Of a stretch of DNA of 64,000 nucleotides, positions 41,117-50,806 are shown one piece after another. The translations under genes were made by a program, and so were the position numbers. The DNA is from Brevundimonas diminuta 3F5N. Lineage in GTDB: Bacteria > Pseudomonadota > Alphaproteobacteria > Caulobacterales > Caulobacteraceae. The notes beneath the pieces were generated by a model that saw only the letters and a list, made by a program, of their open reading frames with translations, was not told the origin of the DNA and did not search any database. Within the stretch, counting starts at the first letter, position 1; every line of letters begins with the position of its first letter. The stretch lies in contig NZ_FUIE01000065.1 in the NCBI RefSeq assembly GCF_900163625.1, positions 1-64,000 of the forward strand. The letters are read 5' to 3'.

Positions 41117-43726
41117 ATGAGCGTTCGACACGCCCGTTCATCCCTTCGGCGCATCCTGACCGGCGGCGCGGCGGCGGCGATCCTGCTGGGCGCCGTCGCC
41201 CTGACGGCGCCCGCCCCCGCCCTGGCCCAGAGCGGCTATTTCTTCCCGCAGGCGGCGGCGGGGGATTTCGACCCCGCCATTCCGACGCCGGAAGCCTTCC
41301 TCGGCTATCCGATCGGAACCCACTACACGCGCCACGACCGCATCGTGGACTATCTGCGCGAGCTGGCCCGGCTGTCGGACCGGGTGACGGTCGAGGAGAT
41401 CGGCCGCAGCTATGAACAGCGGCCCCTGCTGTCCGTGGTCATCACATCTGGCGCCAATCAGGGCCGGATCGACCAGATCCAGCGCGCCCATATCGCGGCG
41501 GGCGATCCCGGCGGTCCCGCCGCCACGGCCGGCGCCCCGGTCGTCGTCGGCCTGTTCTACAGCGTCCACGGCAATGAGACCTCCAGCGGCGAGGCGGCCC
41601 TGCTGACCGCCTACTACCTCGCCGCCGGGCGCGCGCCCGAAGTGCTGGACTGGCTGGACAAGGCCGTGGTCGTCATCGACCCGGCCCAGAACCCCGACGG
41701 TCGCGACCGCGCCGCCAACTGGCACAACGCCTGGAAGAACCAGCCCGCCGTCGCCGATCCGCAGGACAAGGAACACGTCGAGGCCTGGCCCGCCGGGCGC
41801 ACCAACCACTATTTCACCGACCTGAACCGCGACTGGCTGGCGGTGACGCAACGGGAGACCCGCGCCAAGCTGGAAGCCTTCCACCGCTGGCGGCCCAACA
41901 TCCAGATCGACTTCCACGAGATGGGCGCGGGCAGCACCTATTATTTCGAGCCCTCGCCCGCCAGCATGGAAAGCCCGCTGCTGCCGCGCGCCAGCTACGA
42001 ATGGAATGTGACGCTGGCCCGCTATCACGCGCAGGCGCTGGATAGCCTCGGCTCGCTCTATTACACGCGCGAGGTCTTCGACAACTTCTCGCCGGTCTAC
42101 GGCTCGACCTATCCCGACTTCCACGGCGGGGTCGGGGTGACGGTCGAACAGGCCAGTTCGCGCGGCCTGGTGCAGGACACGGCCAACGGCCCGCTGACCT
42201 TCCCCTTCACCATCCGCAACCAGACCAACGTCGGCCTGGCCACCATACGCGGCGCGGTGGCCGAGCGCGCCGGGCTGCAGGCCTTCCAGCGCGACTTCTT
42301 CCGCTCGGCCGTCGAACAGGGACGGCGCCATTCCAGTCAGGCCTTCGTCTTCGGCGACGCGGCCGATCCAGGTCTGACGCGCCAGACGCTGGACCTGCTG
42401 TTGGCCCACCGCATTCAGGTCCATCCGCTGACCGAGCGGGTGACGCAGAACGGCCGCGCCTATGAGCCGGGCAGCGCCTATGTCGTCCCCTCGGCCCAGC
42501 CGCAATTCCGGCTGGTGCACTCCATCTTCGACCGGACGCCGCCGACAAAGGGCAGCGTCTACGGCAGCACCTCCTATTCGGTCGCCCTGGCCTATGGGCT
42601 GAAGAGCGACGGCCTGCGCCGCGTCCCCGCCCACGGGTCCGCCGTGACCGAAGCGCCCGTCGCAACCGGCGGCGTCAGCGGGCCGCAGGACGCCTACGCC
42701 TATGTCGTCGACTGGCGCGACCTGAACGCCCCGCGCGTTCTGGCGGCCCTGCTGCGCCAGGACGTGCGCGTCCGCGCCGCGTTCGAGCCGCTGACCGCGC
42801 GAACGACGGCCGGCGACAGCGCCTTCGGGCGCGGCTCTCTGGTCATCGCCACGGCGGGCCAGCCGCTGGACGCCGCCGCCCTGCGCGCCGCCGTCGACAG
42901 GGCCGCGCGCGAGGCGGGCGTGGTCGCCCACGCCGTCTCGACCGGCCAAAGCGTCGCGGGCGTCGATCTTGGTAGCGACAATGTGAAGGTCGTGCGCGCC
43001 CCGCGCATCGCTCTGGTCATGGGCGAGGGCGTCAACGCCACCGAAATCGGCGCGACCTGGTTCGCCCTCAGCGAACGGCTGAACTATCCGGCGACCCGGC
43101 TGGACCCGTCGCAACTGGGCCGCGTGCCGCTGGGCGATTATGACAGCATCGTCCTGTCCGGCGGCCGCTACGACAACCTGAGCCAGCCGACGGTCGATGC
43201 GCTGAAGACCTGGGTGCGCGCGGGCGGCTCCCTGGTGGTGTTCGGCGGCGCCGCACGCTGGGCCGCCGCCAACGGCCTGGCCCCGCAGACCGCCTCTGAA
43301 GAGGAGAAGAAGGCCGAGGTCGAGCGCCGAGACTACGCCGATCGCAGCACGATCCAGGGCGAACAACGCACGGCGGGCAACGCCCTGTCGGCCGACGCCG
43401 ACATCAGCCACCCCTTGGCTTTCGGCTTGTCGCGCCGCGACCTGTTCGTGAACAAGGAGACGGACGTGGTTCTGGCCCCCGTGGCCGATCCCTTCGCCAA
43501 CGTCGTGCGGATCGAGAACAACCCGCAGGTCAACGGCTACCTGCCCGAAGCGCTACGCGCCAAGGCGGCGGGCTCGGTCTGGGCCCAGGTGAACCCGGTC
43601 GGCGCGGGCAATGTCGTCCTGTTCGCCGACGACCCCGCCCACCGCAAATACTGGTTGGGGACCGAGCGCCTGCTGATCAACGCCCTGTTCCTGTCCAACC
43701 ACCTGGGTGGTTCCGGGCGTCGCTAG
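41117..43726 (+). CDS. Exported M14-family zinc carboxypeptidase with C-terminal amidotransferase-like domain
   Basis: An 869-residue exported metallopeptidase. Signal peptide GGAAAAILLGAVALTAPAPA. The M14 catalytic domain (about 55-370) shows the zinc ligands HxxE in FYSVHGNETSSGEA and the third His in IQIDFHEMGAG, preceded by DPAQNPDGRDRAAN. The substrate-binding Arg region is in FTDLNRDWLAVTQ. The long C-terminal part (about 600-860) contains IVLSGGRYDNLSQPTVDALK and WVRAGGSLVVFGGAARWAA, resembling the class I glutamine-amidotransferase fold found in large M14 proteins of this order. Releases C-terminal residues from peptides in the periplasm or outside. Co-transcribed with the TonB receptor. 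Confidence 0.92.
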   Translation: MSVRHARSSLRRILTGGAAAAILLGAVALTAPAPALAQSGYFFPQAAAGDFDPAIPTPEAFLGYPIGTHYTRHDRIVDYLRELARLSDRVTVEEIGRSYEQRPLLSVVITSGANQGRIDQIQRAHIAAGDPGGPAATAGAPVVVGLFYSVHGNETSSGEAALLTAYYLAAGRAPEVLDWLDKAVVVIDPAQNPDGRDRAANWHNAWKNQPAVADPQDKEHVEAWPAGRTNHYFTDLNRDWLAVTQRETRAKLEAFHRWRPNIQIDFHEMGAGSTYYFEPSPASMESPLLPRASYEWNVTLARYHAQALDSLGSLYYTREVFDNFSPVYGSTYPDFHGGVGVTVEQASSRGLVQDTANGPLTFPFTIRNQTNVGLATIRGAVAERAGLQAFQRDFFRSAVEQGRRHSSQAFVFGDAADPGLTRQTLDLLLAHRIQVHPLTERVTQNGRAYEPGSAYVVPSAQPQFRLVHSIFDRTPPTKGSVYGSTSYSVALAYGLKSDGLRRVPAHGSAVTEAPVATGGVSGPQDAYAYVVDWRDLNAPRVLAALLRQDVRVRAAFEPLTARTTAGDSAFGRGSLVIATAGQPLDAAALRAAVDRAAREAGVVAHAVSTGQSVAGVDLGSDNVKVVRAPRIALVMGEGVNATEIGATWFALSERLNYPATRLDPSQLGRVPLGDYDSIVLSGGRYDNLSQPTVDALKTWVRAGGSLVVFGGAARWAAANGLAPQTASEEEKKAEVERRDYADRSTIQGEQRTAGNALSADADISHPLAFGLSRRDLFVNKETDVVLAPVADPFANVVRIENNPQVNGYLPEALRAKAAGSVWAQVNPVGAGNVVLFADDPAHRKYWLGTERLLINALFLSNHLGGSGRR

Positions 43727-43909
43727 ACGGAGCGCTCCGCCTGCTCTGAGGCGCCGAAACTCGACTACGGCGGCGGTTTCGCTCCGCACCGCCGTGGCCG
43801 TGGACGGGCCAAGCTGAGGCCGATGCCCGAGCCATTCGGCTTGGTCGTCACGAAAGGGGGCGGAAGGTACGTTCAGTGTCCGCAGAGGACACCCTGGGGC
43901 CGCCATCGG

Positions 43910-44200
43910 CGACCTCATCGCTCCGGATCGACGCCTCCAACCGGCTCGGCGACGTCACCGTCAACCGTCGAACCTCCCGGCCGAGATGCGACTGATCGGA
44001 AAAGCCGGCGTCGATCGCGACCGCAACCAGGTCCGTCGCCCCCTGCCCCTGCGCCAGGCCATAGGCGACCGCCGCCTCCACGCGCGTATTAGAGCGCAGA
44101 TCGCGGCGGCTCTGGCCGGTCCAGCCCCTTGATGCGGCGCTGAACCTGACGCGCCCCTCCGCCTCCGGACCGGCGCAACGGCGGCTCAAAGGATACCGCC
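43910..44200 (-). pseudogene. AraC-family regulator remnant (HTH only)
   Basis: The 539-bp gap after the carboxypeptidase holds a decayed AraC-type DNA-binding domain on the minus strand. WTGQSRRDLRSNTRVEAAV corresponds to the first HTH and DLVAVAIDAGFSDQSHLGRE and VRRLTVTSPSRLE to the second. The effector domain is missing, and the sequence before it (RYPLSRRCAGPEAEG) is only loosely alignable. No start or ribosome site is evident, and the open frame begins inside the TonB receptor gene. It is most likely a dead relic of a regulator of the neighbouring locus. Confidence 0.65.
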
Positions 44201-44265
44201 TGTTCAAGCAGGCGGTGCGACTGCGCCGTCGTCCGGAAACCGGCGACGGCGCAGCCACGGCGTCA

Positions 44266-46779
44266 TCAGAACCTGTAGCGTAGCCCCACGCCATAGGTCG
44301 CCGGAGCCCCGACCAGACGCGAGGCGCCGTTCAGCTCCGGGAAGTACACCTCGTCAGTGATGTTGCGGCCATAGGCGTAGACCGCCCAGTCCGCCGCCGT
44401 CTGCAGCTCCACACGGGCGTTCAACAGGGTATAGGCGTCCGCCGTATTGCCCGGCGCCGCGTTCAGACGGTTGCTCTCCTCGCCGTGGTGCGAGACCGAC
44501 ACGCGGCTATCCACGCGCCAGCCGTTGTCCAGCACCAGACCGTGGTTCAGAGAAACCGTCGCCGTCACGTCCGGCGCGCCCGGCAGGGGGTCGCCGACGG
44601 TCGACAGCACCTCGGCCACGCGCGCCGAGCTGAACGAGATGATCTCCGTGTCCAGGAAGGCGGCGGCGACGTCTAGATCCAGACTCTGGTTCGCGCTTTC
44701 GAACAGCACGGCGTTGAGCGCGAACTCGACGCCCTTGCTCTCGGCCTCGCCGACGTTGGCGCGGCCGTTGGTGTCGTTGGCCAATCGGGTCGTCGCCTGC
44801 AACTCCTTGAACGAATAGGAGAAGACATCCACCGACAGGCGAAGACGGTTCGTCGTCCAGCGTAGCCCGGCCTCATAGGCGGTGACGGTCTCGGAATCGA
44901 ACGGCAGGGTCTCGGCCTGGGTGAAGATGGAGGTGCCGTCGAATCCGCCGCCACGATAGCCGGTCCCTGCCGAGACGAAAACGTTCAGGTTCGGCGTGAA
45001 GGCGTACTTGGCCGTGATCCGACCCGAGACGTTGTCGTCCTCGAAGGCGCGGTCCCAGATGAAGGGGTTGGTCGTCGCGAAGGTGGTGGTGAAGGTCGAG
45101 ATGCCCCACGGGTCCAGGTCGTCGTTGCGCCCGCTGAAAGTCGCCTCGTCGCGAGTGTAACGCAGGCCGCCCGACAGGGTCAGCTTGTCGGTCAGATCAT
45201 AGTCGACCTGGCCGAAGACGGCGAAACTGTTGCGCGTCTGGCTGTGCAGATTGTCGTACTGGGTCCGGGCCGTATAGCTGGTCCAGTGGGTGTCGAAGTC
45301 GATGTCGTCCGAGACGTAGAAGGCGCCTACGATCCAGTCCAGACGACCGCCCGTGTCATCGCTCAGGCGCATTTCCAGCGAGGTCTGGCTCAGCGTCTCA
45401 TCCGCATCGAAGCGCGAGGCCGGATAGGGCGAGCCGTCGCCGTTGCCCTGCACCGAGCGGGTCGTGCCTTGGACATTGCCGATCACCGCCAGGTTCAGGT
45501 TGTCGCCCAGGCGATGCTGCAACGCCGCCGACACGCCATAGATGTCGATGCTGTGGGTCGGATACTCCGACGAATAGAACTCGTACGGGTCGTCGTTCTC
45601 GCCCGCGTTGGCGATGTTGCTGTCAAGCGCCGCCGAGATGCGGTCGTACTGGCGCGTGTCGCCCCGGTCGCGGCTGCCGAACAGCTTCACCGTCAGATTG
45701 GTCTCCGGCGTGAAGTCGAAAGCGACGGTAGCGCGGCCGGCGAACAGATCCTTGTCTCCGAAACCTTCACGGCGGCCCGGATCGACGATGGGCGGAACCT
45801 GGGTCTGGGTCACGCCGGTGATGACCGGCTGGAAGCCGGCCAGGTCGCCTGCGCCCGCCCCGGTCATGAAGCCGCCGCCCTGCTCGGCCAGCACGGCCAG
45901 GCGCACGCCGACCTTGTCGCTCAGGGGGCCGCCGACGGCCGCCTCCATCGCCAGATAGTCATGGCTGCCGAACTCGAGGCGGCCCGAACCTTCGACCGTC
46001 TCGCCCGGTCCCTTGGTGATGGCGTTGATGACGCCGGCCGTGGTGTTGCGGCCGTACAGGGTGCCCTGCGGCCCCTTCAGAATCTCGACCCGGTCCAGGT
46101 CGAACAGAGGCATGCCCAGATAGGCGTTCGAGGTCTGATAGACGCCGTCGACGTGCAGGGCGACCGAGGGGTTGCCGTTGGGCTTGTAATCGTCGGCCCC
46201 GCCGATGCCCCGGATGCTGATCATGCCGTAGTTGGCGCCGCCGAAGGCGTAGTTCACCGACACGCCCGGAACCTCGTCCACCAGGTCGGTCACGCTGTCG
46301 ATGCCGCGACGAAGGGCGTCTTCGCCGTTCAGCATGGTGACGGCCAGCGGCACGTCCTGGATACGTTGGGCGCGCTTCTGGGCCGTGACGATCACGTCCT
46401 CGATCGCGGTGACGCCCTCGGATCCGAGATCGGCATGGGCGACCGCAACAGAAAAGGTGCGCGCGCCGACCGGCGTCACGGTCAGGCCCGTGCCCTCCAC
46501 CATACGACGCAGCGCCTCGGCGGGCGCCAGGACGCCGACCACGCGGTTGGCGCGACGACCGCGCACGGCCTCCGGCGCGAACAGCACCTGCACGTCGGCG
46601 GTGCGCGCCAACGTCGTCAACGCCTCTTCCATCGACTGGCTCTCGATGGCGAAGGAGACGGCTGCGCCGCCGCTCGGCGACTGGGCCAGAGCCGGCGTCG
46701 CCGCCGCGACCGCAGCGACGGCCGAACAGGCCAGCAGCATGCGCTTGAAGGCGCCGGCGCGCGGCTTGGAAATGAACAT
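44266..46779 (-). CDS. FecA-like TonB-dependent receptor with STN signalling domain
   Basis: An 837-residue TonB-dependent transducer. Signal peptide [20 protein letters not shown]. An STN (secretin/TonB short N-terminal) domain follows at about 40-110 ([40 protein letters not shown]), used in FecA-type receptors to signal to FecR. Then come a TonB box ([20 protein letters not shown]), the plug ([21 protein letters not shown]) and the barrel ending [11 protein letters not shown]. It lies 94 bases after the FecR gene on the same strand. The start at 46779 is preferred because the longer reading has no signal peptide at its N-terminus. Substrate unknown; iron chelates are the usual ligands. Confidence 0.93.
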   Translation of the reverse strand: MFISKPRAGAFKRMLLACSAVAAVAAATPALAQSPSGGAAVSFAIESQSMEEALTTLARTADVQVLFAPEAVRGRRANRVVGVLAPAEALRRMVEGTGLTVTPVGARTFSVAVAHADLGSEGVTAIEDVIVTAQKRAQRIQDVPLAVTMLNGEDALRRGIDSVTDLVDEVPGVSVNYAFGGANYGMISIRGIGGADDYKPNGNPSVALHVDGVYQTSNAYLGMPLFDLDRVEILKGPQGTLYGRNTTAGVINAITKGPGETVEGSGRLEFGSHDYLAMEAAVGGPLSDKVGVRLAVLAEQGGGFMTGAGAGDLAGFQPVITGVTQTQVPPIVDPGRREGFGDKDLFAGRATVAFDFTPETNLTVKLFGSRDRGDTRQYDRISAALDSNIANAGENDDPYEFYSSEYPTHSIDIYGVSAALQHRLGDNLNLAVIGNVQGTTRSVQGNGDGSPYPASRFDADETLSQTSLEMRLSDDTGGRLDWIVGAFYVSDDIDFDTHWTSYTARTQYDNLHSQTRNSFAVFGQVDYDLTDKLTLSGGLRYTRDEATFSGRNDDLDPWGISTFTTTFATTNPFIWDRAFEDDNVSGRITAKYAFTPNLNVFVSAGTGYRGGGFDGTSIFTQAETLPFDSETVTAYEAGLRWTTNRLRLSVDVFSYSFKELQATTRLANDTNGRANVGEAESKGVEFALNAVLFESANQSLDLDVAAAFLDTEIISFSSARVAEVLSTVGDPLPGAPDVTATVSLNHGLVLDNGWRVDSRVSVSHHGEESNRLNAAPGNTADAYTLLNARVELQTAADWAVYAYGRNITDEVYFPELNGASRLVGAPATYGVGLRYRF

Positions 46780-46873
46780 GATAGCCCCTGAGATCTGGTC
46801 AGCCGCTCGTCGGCGGCTCCCCCTCAGAAACGGAGGCCTCTCCACAGACCCCCACCCCGTCGTGGAAATTTCA

Positions 46874-47881
46874 TCAAAGCGCAGCCGTTCCGTCAGACGC
46901 TTTTTCGGGAGATCCGATGCGCCAGTCCCCGTCCGGCGTGCGCCGCACCGACAGGCCGAACCCGCGCGCCAGGGCCAGGGCGAACTCCTGCCCGCCGTCA
47001 TAGCGGAAGGAGCCTGAGATACGGATTTCCCCCGCCGCTGCATCCGTCAACGTCAGCCGCTCCGCCGAATAGCGGTTGAAGCGTTCGACCACCTCGCGAA
47101 GCGGACGGTCCCGTACGACCAGGCGCCCCATCCGCCAGGCCGTTTCGGCCTCGACATCAGCCGGCGCGGCGCGCAATTCGTCGCCGCGCGCCAGCCCGCC
47201 CTGCCCGGCCGTCAACATCAGGGCTGCGCCCACACCGCCTCTTTCCGCCACCCGCAGCCGCCCCTGCTCGACCACCGCCTCCGGCCGTCGATCCGCATGG
47301 GTCGCCTGGAAACGTCCCTGTTCGGTCGCCATCAACCGATCGCCGACGCGCAGGACGAAGGGCGCGGCGTCGGGCTGAATGTGGAAATAGGCCTGTCCCG
47401 CTTCCAGCACCGCCGCGCGACGTTCGGCGCCGTAGTCCAGGCGCAACCGGGACGACGGCGCCAACGTCACCTCCGACCCGTCCGGCAGAGACGCGGTCAG
47501 CCGCTGCCCCGCCTCGGTCACGATCAGCGCCCGCGCCGGTGACGACGCCGTCATCACCCACAACCCGCCGCATGACGCAGCAATGGCCCCGCCGGTCAGA
47601 CCCAACAGGGCGCGACGCCGCGTCGTCCCCCGGTCAGCACGCCCCAGGGCGGCGGCGCGCAGGGCCAGCACCTCGGGCTGTCCCGCCTCAAGCTCCAGCA
47701 TCCGCCACGCCTGCTGGCACGCGCGATAGTCGTGGATATGGCCGGGATCTTCGTCCAGCCAATGCCGGAAGGCGATCTCGTCCTGAGGGCTGGGCGCATC
47801 GCCGCCGTTCATGCGCGCGAACCAGAAGGCGGCCGGATCGGCCGTTTCCGCGTCGTCGGGTCGGAGATGAATCGGCGACAT
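46874..47881 (-). CDS. FecR-family anti-sigma/transmembrane sensor
   Basis: A 335-residue FecR-type regulator. The cytoplasmic N-terminus (about 1-85) has the DUF4880 motif (DPAAFWFARMNGGDAPSPQD, FRHWLDEDPGHIHDYRACQQ). One transmembrane segment follows (ALLGLTGGAIAASCGGLWVM), then the periplasmic FecR domain (LPDGSEVTLAPSSRLRLDYG, EAGQAYFHIQPDAAPFVLRV) and a DUF4974-like C-terminus (LREVVERFNRYSAERLTLTD). It receives the signal from the STN domain of the receptor and controls the FecI-like sigma factor. The start overlaps the sigma gene's stop by one base. Confidence 0.93.
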   Translation of the reverse strand: MSPIHLRPDDAETADPAAFWFARMNGGDAPSPQDEIAFRHWLDEDPGHIHDYRACQQAWRMLELEAGQPEVLALRAAALGRADRGTTRRRALLGLTGGAIAASCGGLWVMTASSPARALIVTEAGQRLTASLPDGSEVTLAPSSRLRLDYGAERRAAVLEAGQAYFHIQPDAAPFVLRVGDRLMATEQGRFQATHADRRPEAVVEQGRLRVAERGGVGAALMLTAGQGGLARGDELRAAPADVEAETAWRMGRLVVRDRPLREVVERFNRYSAERLTLTDAAAGEIRISGSFRYDGGQEFALALARGFGLSVRRTPDGDWRIGSPEKASDGTAAL

Positions 47882-48441
47882 CAGCGATCCCCCTCGACCA
47901 GGTCCACCCTGAGCGCCGACATCGCCCGCACCATGTGCTTCTCGACCGCACTGACCGAAATGCCCAGGCGACGGGCGATCTGCGGATAGGTCAGGTTCTC
48001 GAACCGGCGCAGGATCACCACCGCCCGCGCCCGCGGCGGCAGGGCGTCCAGCGCCGCCAGCATCCGTTTCAAACGCTGCCTCCCCGCAATGATCTGTTCG
48101 GCGTCGGGCGCGTCATATTCGGCCAGCGCGTCATTGATCTCGACGTGCAGGCCCTGCCCCCGCGCCTGCTCATAACGCCCCCGATCCCGCGCGATGTTGG
48201 CCGCCGCCTCGAAGACATAGCCGTCGACGTTCTGCAGACTCATCAGATCCGCGCGGCGCATCAGGCGCAGAAACAGATCCTGAACCATCTCCTCCGCATC
48301 CGCCGGCGACGTCGACCGCCGCAGGAAGAAGCGCGTCAGCGGCGCCCGCAGTCGCCGTGTCAGCGCCGCGAATCCCTCGTCGCACGTCAGGGCGGACGTC
48401 GCATCGTCCCCGTCGAAAGGCTGGCTTGGCTGTTGGTTCAC
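47881..48441 (-). CDS. FecI-family ECF sigma factor
   Basis: A 186-residue extracytoplasmic-function sigma factor starting at GTG. Region 2 is at about 25-95 (LTRFFLRRSTSPADAEEMVQ, DLFLRLMRRADLMSL, VDGYVFEAAANIARDR). Region 4 is at about 120-175 (LAALDALPPRARAVVILRRF, ENLTYPQIARRLGISVSAVE, KHMVRAMSALR). Directs RNA polymerase to the promoter of the cognate receptor gene. Gene order sigma-FecR-receptor, one base apart at the first junction, is the textbook cell-surface-signalling layout. Divergent from a metallophosphoesterase gene that may share its regulation. Confidence 0.94.
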   Translation of the reverse strand: MNQQPSQPFDGDDATSALTCDEGFAALTRRLRAPLTRFFLRRSTSPADAEEMVQDLFLRLMRRADLMSLQNVDGYVFEAAANIARDRGRYEQARGQGLHVEINDALAEYDAPDAEQIIAGRQRLKRMLAALDALPPRARAVVILRRFENLTYPQIARRLGISVSAVEKHMVRAMSALRVDLVEGDR

Positions 48442-48598
48442 GCCGCGCCCAATGGCGCCGCAGCGTCACCGCCTCATGTCGGTCGCACGACATTTCCGTA
48501 TCAGCGCGCGTCCGACGCGCTCAGCGACGTCGCCGCAGCCAAAGCGTCACACAGCGTCGCTAAGGGCGGCTGCATCACTGCTTCGGGATGCTCCACCT

Positions 48599-49741
48599 AT
48601 GACGACGTTCAAACACCTGGGCGCAGCGGTCGCCTTCAGCGCGGCGCTGCTGGGCGCGGCGGTTCCGGCCTGGGCCGAGGTCTTCACCATCGCCGTCGTC
48701 TCGGACACCCAGAACTACGCCGACGTCACCCTGCCCCAACCGCGCGGCGCCGCCACCTTCGACCAGCAGATGCGCCATCTGGTCGAGACACGCCAGGACA
48801 AGAACCTAGCCTTCGTCACCTTCGTCGGCGACATCGTCCAGCACGGCGACGGCCAGTTCCGACGCGCCATCCCCGACGCCGAGGGCGAATACCAGGTCTT
48901 CGACACGCGCGAGGAATGGGACATCGCCAACCGCGCCGTCTCGATCTTGACTGACAGCGGCCTGCCGTTCGGCATGGTTCCCGGCAACCACGACTACGAC
49001 AACTATTCATGGCGAGGCTACGACGGCGTCTCCGAACCGCTGGCGGGCGGCCGCGCCTGGAACTTCTACTTCGGCCCGCAGTCGCGCCATTTCATGGGCA
49101 AAGCCTGGTACGGCGGCGCCTCGACGAACGGCTTGAACAGCTTCCAGACCTTCACCGCCGGCGGCCTGTCCTTCCTGCACCTGTCGCTGGAGATGCAGCC
49201 GCCGCAGACCGCGCTCGACTGGGCCCAGGGCGTGATCGACGCCCATCCCGACACGCCCGTCATCGTCACCACCCATGAATGGCTGAAGCCTGACGTTCAG
49301 GAGCGATCCAACGGCTACGACAGCTATTTCGCGGGCGCCGACAACCTGCCGCCCGATCAGGTCTGGGATCGTTTCATTCGCAAGAACGCGATGATCTTCA
49401 TGGTCCTGAGCGGGCACAACTACACCCGCCCGGTCGAAGGGGTGTCCAACGGCGAGAACCTGCGAATCGACCGCAACGAGGCGGGCCATCCCGTCTATCA
49501 GCTGATCCAGGACTATCAGGGCAACACGGTCGGACCGGACGGCCAGGCCGGATCAGCCAACGGCGGCGCAGGCTGGCTGCGTTTCATGGCCTTCGACACC
49601 GAGACCCGCACCATCCGCTTCCATACCTATTCGACGCTTCTGGACCGTTACGCGGGCCGCGACGGCGAGGCGACCTTCGGCGTCGCGCCCGAGCGTTCAG
49701 AGTTTGAACTGCCTTTCCCGCCCCAACTTCGGCCCATGTGA
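48599..49741 (+). CDS. Exported calcineurin-type metallophosphoesterase
   Basis: A 380-residue exported phosphoesterase. Signal peptide KHLGAAVAFSAALLGAAVPAWA. Metal-site motifs of the metallophosphatase fold follow in order: VVSDTQNYAD, FVTFVGDIVQHGD, GMVPGNHDYDN, VIVTTHEWLK and MVLSGHNYTRP. Hydrolyses phosphate esters or diesters in the periplasm. The ATG at 48599 gives a clean signal peptide; an upstream in-frame start adds an implausible Arg/Ser-rich stretch. It is divergent from the FecI operon (157-base gap), so the surface-signalling system may control it, but no shared promoter motif was recognised. Confidence 0.88.
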   Translation: MTTFKHLGAAVAFSAALLGAAVPAWAEVFTIAVVSDTQNYADVTLPQPRGAATFDQQMRHLVETRQDKNLAFVTFVGDIVQHGDGQFRRAIPDAEGEYQVFDTREEWDIANRAVSILTDSGLPFGMVPGNHDYDNYSWRGYDGVSEPLAGGRAWNFYFGPQSRHFMGKAWYGGASTNGLNSFQTFTAGGLSFLHLSLEMQPPQTALDWAQGVIDAHPDTPVIVTTHEWLKPDVQERSNGYDSYFAGADNLPPDQVWDRFIRKNAMIFMVLSGHNYTRPVEGVSNGENLRIDRNEAGHPVYQLIQDYQGNTVGPDGQAGSANGGAGWLRFMAFDTETRTIRFHTYSTLLDRYAGRDGEATFGVAPERSEFELPFPPQLRPM

Positions 49742-49867
49742 CCCATCAGGTTCATAGGCGCCGAAGTCAGCTTCCGGCCTAGCCATAAAAGACCAACTGG
49801 ACCTTCAGAACCATCCGGTTGGTCGTCACGCTCAACATCTGTTCAGTGACGGATGATGGAGCGGGCA

Positions 49868-50053
49868 ATGACGTCTCGAGAGCATGAACGCGTCCCTCAC
49901 CAGCCGAAAAAGAGACCCCGGCTGTTCGAGGGCGATGATGTGGCCGAAGGCGGAGTTTCTCGCTCGACAGCGCTGACCCAGGTGTGGGTGCTGCCCGTCT
50001 GCGTCCTCGTTGCGGCGGCCGTCATCGGCGTCGTCGCCGTTTCAAACAGCTGA
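49868..50053 (+). CDS. Small single-pass membrane protein of unknown function
   Basis: A 61-residue protein: a charged cytoplasmic N-terminus (SREHERVPHQPKKRPRLFEG) and one C-terminal membrane helix (VWVLPVCVLVAAAVIGVVAV) ending four residues later. GGAGCGGG precedes the ATG at 49868; an ATG five codons upstream is also in frame. Too short to assign to a family. It stands alone before the MoxR operon (127-base gap). Confidence 0.5.
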   Translation: MTSREHERVPHQPKKRPRLFEGDDVAEGGVSRSTALTQVWVLPVCVLVAAAVIGVVAVSNS

Positions 50054-50179
50054 GGTCGCCGTCTCCTTCGCGATGGAGCGCATGGGCAGGCCCGAACATC
50101 CCCCTAGCCGTGCGACCTGTCGGTTGACTTGACCGTCTCCGGCTCTATGGCTTGAAGCATGGGGTCGAGGAACGTTGGA

Positions 50180-50806
50180 ATGCAGGGAGAGGCCTCGGCT
50201 TCCAACGAAACGATCCCGCAGGCGCACGCCGCCCTGCTGAACGATCCGTCGTTTCAGTTCGACCGCGCCAATTTCGACCCGCCGCAGACTCCCGGCTGGC
50301 TGCGCTGGATCGGCGAGACGCTGCAGTTCCTGGCGCCGATGCTGAAATGGGTGTTCTGGATCGGGCTGGCCCTGCTGGCGGGGCTGATCCTCTACGCCAT
50401 CGTGCGCGAGATCCTGCGGCTGCGGAAACCCGCCGCCAAGCCCGACAAGCCTGCGACGCCGGTCGATGCCGACTGGCGGCCGGACGTTCAGACGGCCCGC
50501 GATCTGCTGGCCGAGGCCGATGCGCTGGCCGCACGCGGACAATACGCCGACGCCGCCCACCTGTTGTTGCTGCGCAGCGTGCAGGACATCGAAAAACGCC
50601 AGCCGCGCGCGCTGCGGGTGTCGTTGACCGCGCGCGAAATCGCCCGCCTGAAAGCCTTGCCCGAGGCGGCGCGACCCGCCTTTGAACGGATCGGCCGGGT
50701 GGTCGAACGCAGCCTGTTCGGCGGCGCCGCCGTGGACGCCCAGGATTTCGCCGACTGTCGCCAGGCCTATGAGGCCTTCGCCCTGCCCGAGGGCTGGCGC
50801 GCATGA
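50180..50806 (+). CDS. DUF4129-domain membrane protein
   Basis: A 208-residue protein with one membrane helix (about 60-85, MLKWVFWIGLALLAGLILYA) and a soluble C-terminal DUF4129 domain (ADWRPDVQTARDLLAEADAL, ARGQYADAAHLLLLRSVQDI, VSLTAREIARLKALPEAARP). First gene of a six-gene operon in which successive genes overlap by 4-14 bases (50803-50806 here, ATGA). Such proteins accompany MoxR ATPases and DUF58 proteins in many bacteria. Their biochemical role is unknown; an envelope or substrate-assembly function is inferred. I chose MQGEASAS as start (GAGG upstream); an in-frame ATG seven codons earlier is possible. Confidence 0.8.
   Translation: MQGEASASNETIPQAHAALLNDPSFQFDRANFDPPQTPGWLRWIGETLQFLAPMLKWVFWIGLALLAGLILYAIVREILRLRKPAAKPDKPATPVDADWRPDVQTARDLLAEADALAARGQYADAAHLLLLRSVQDIEKRQPRALRVSLTAREIARLKALPEAARPAFERIGRVVERSLFGGAAVDAQDFADCRQAYEAFALPEGWRA

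Noticed and set aside
41138-43411. A 757-codon open frame antisense to the M14 carboxypeptidase
   Set aside because: No domain or signal peptide; it exactly shadows a well-supported gene with third-position GC bias.
45244-46791. A 515-codon open frame antisense to the FecA-like receptor
   Set aside because: Arg/His/Ala-rich shadow of a receptor with intact STN, plug and barrel segments.
48519-48534. Short GCGCG/CGACG repeats in the FecI-phosphoesterase gap as a shared operator
   Set aside because: Imperfect and compositionally expected; no recognisable ECF -35/-10 pair.
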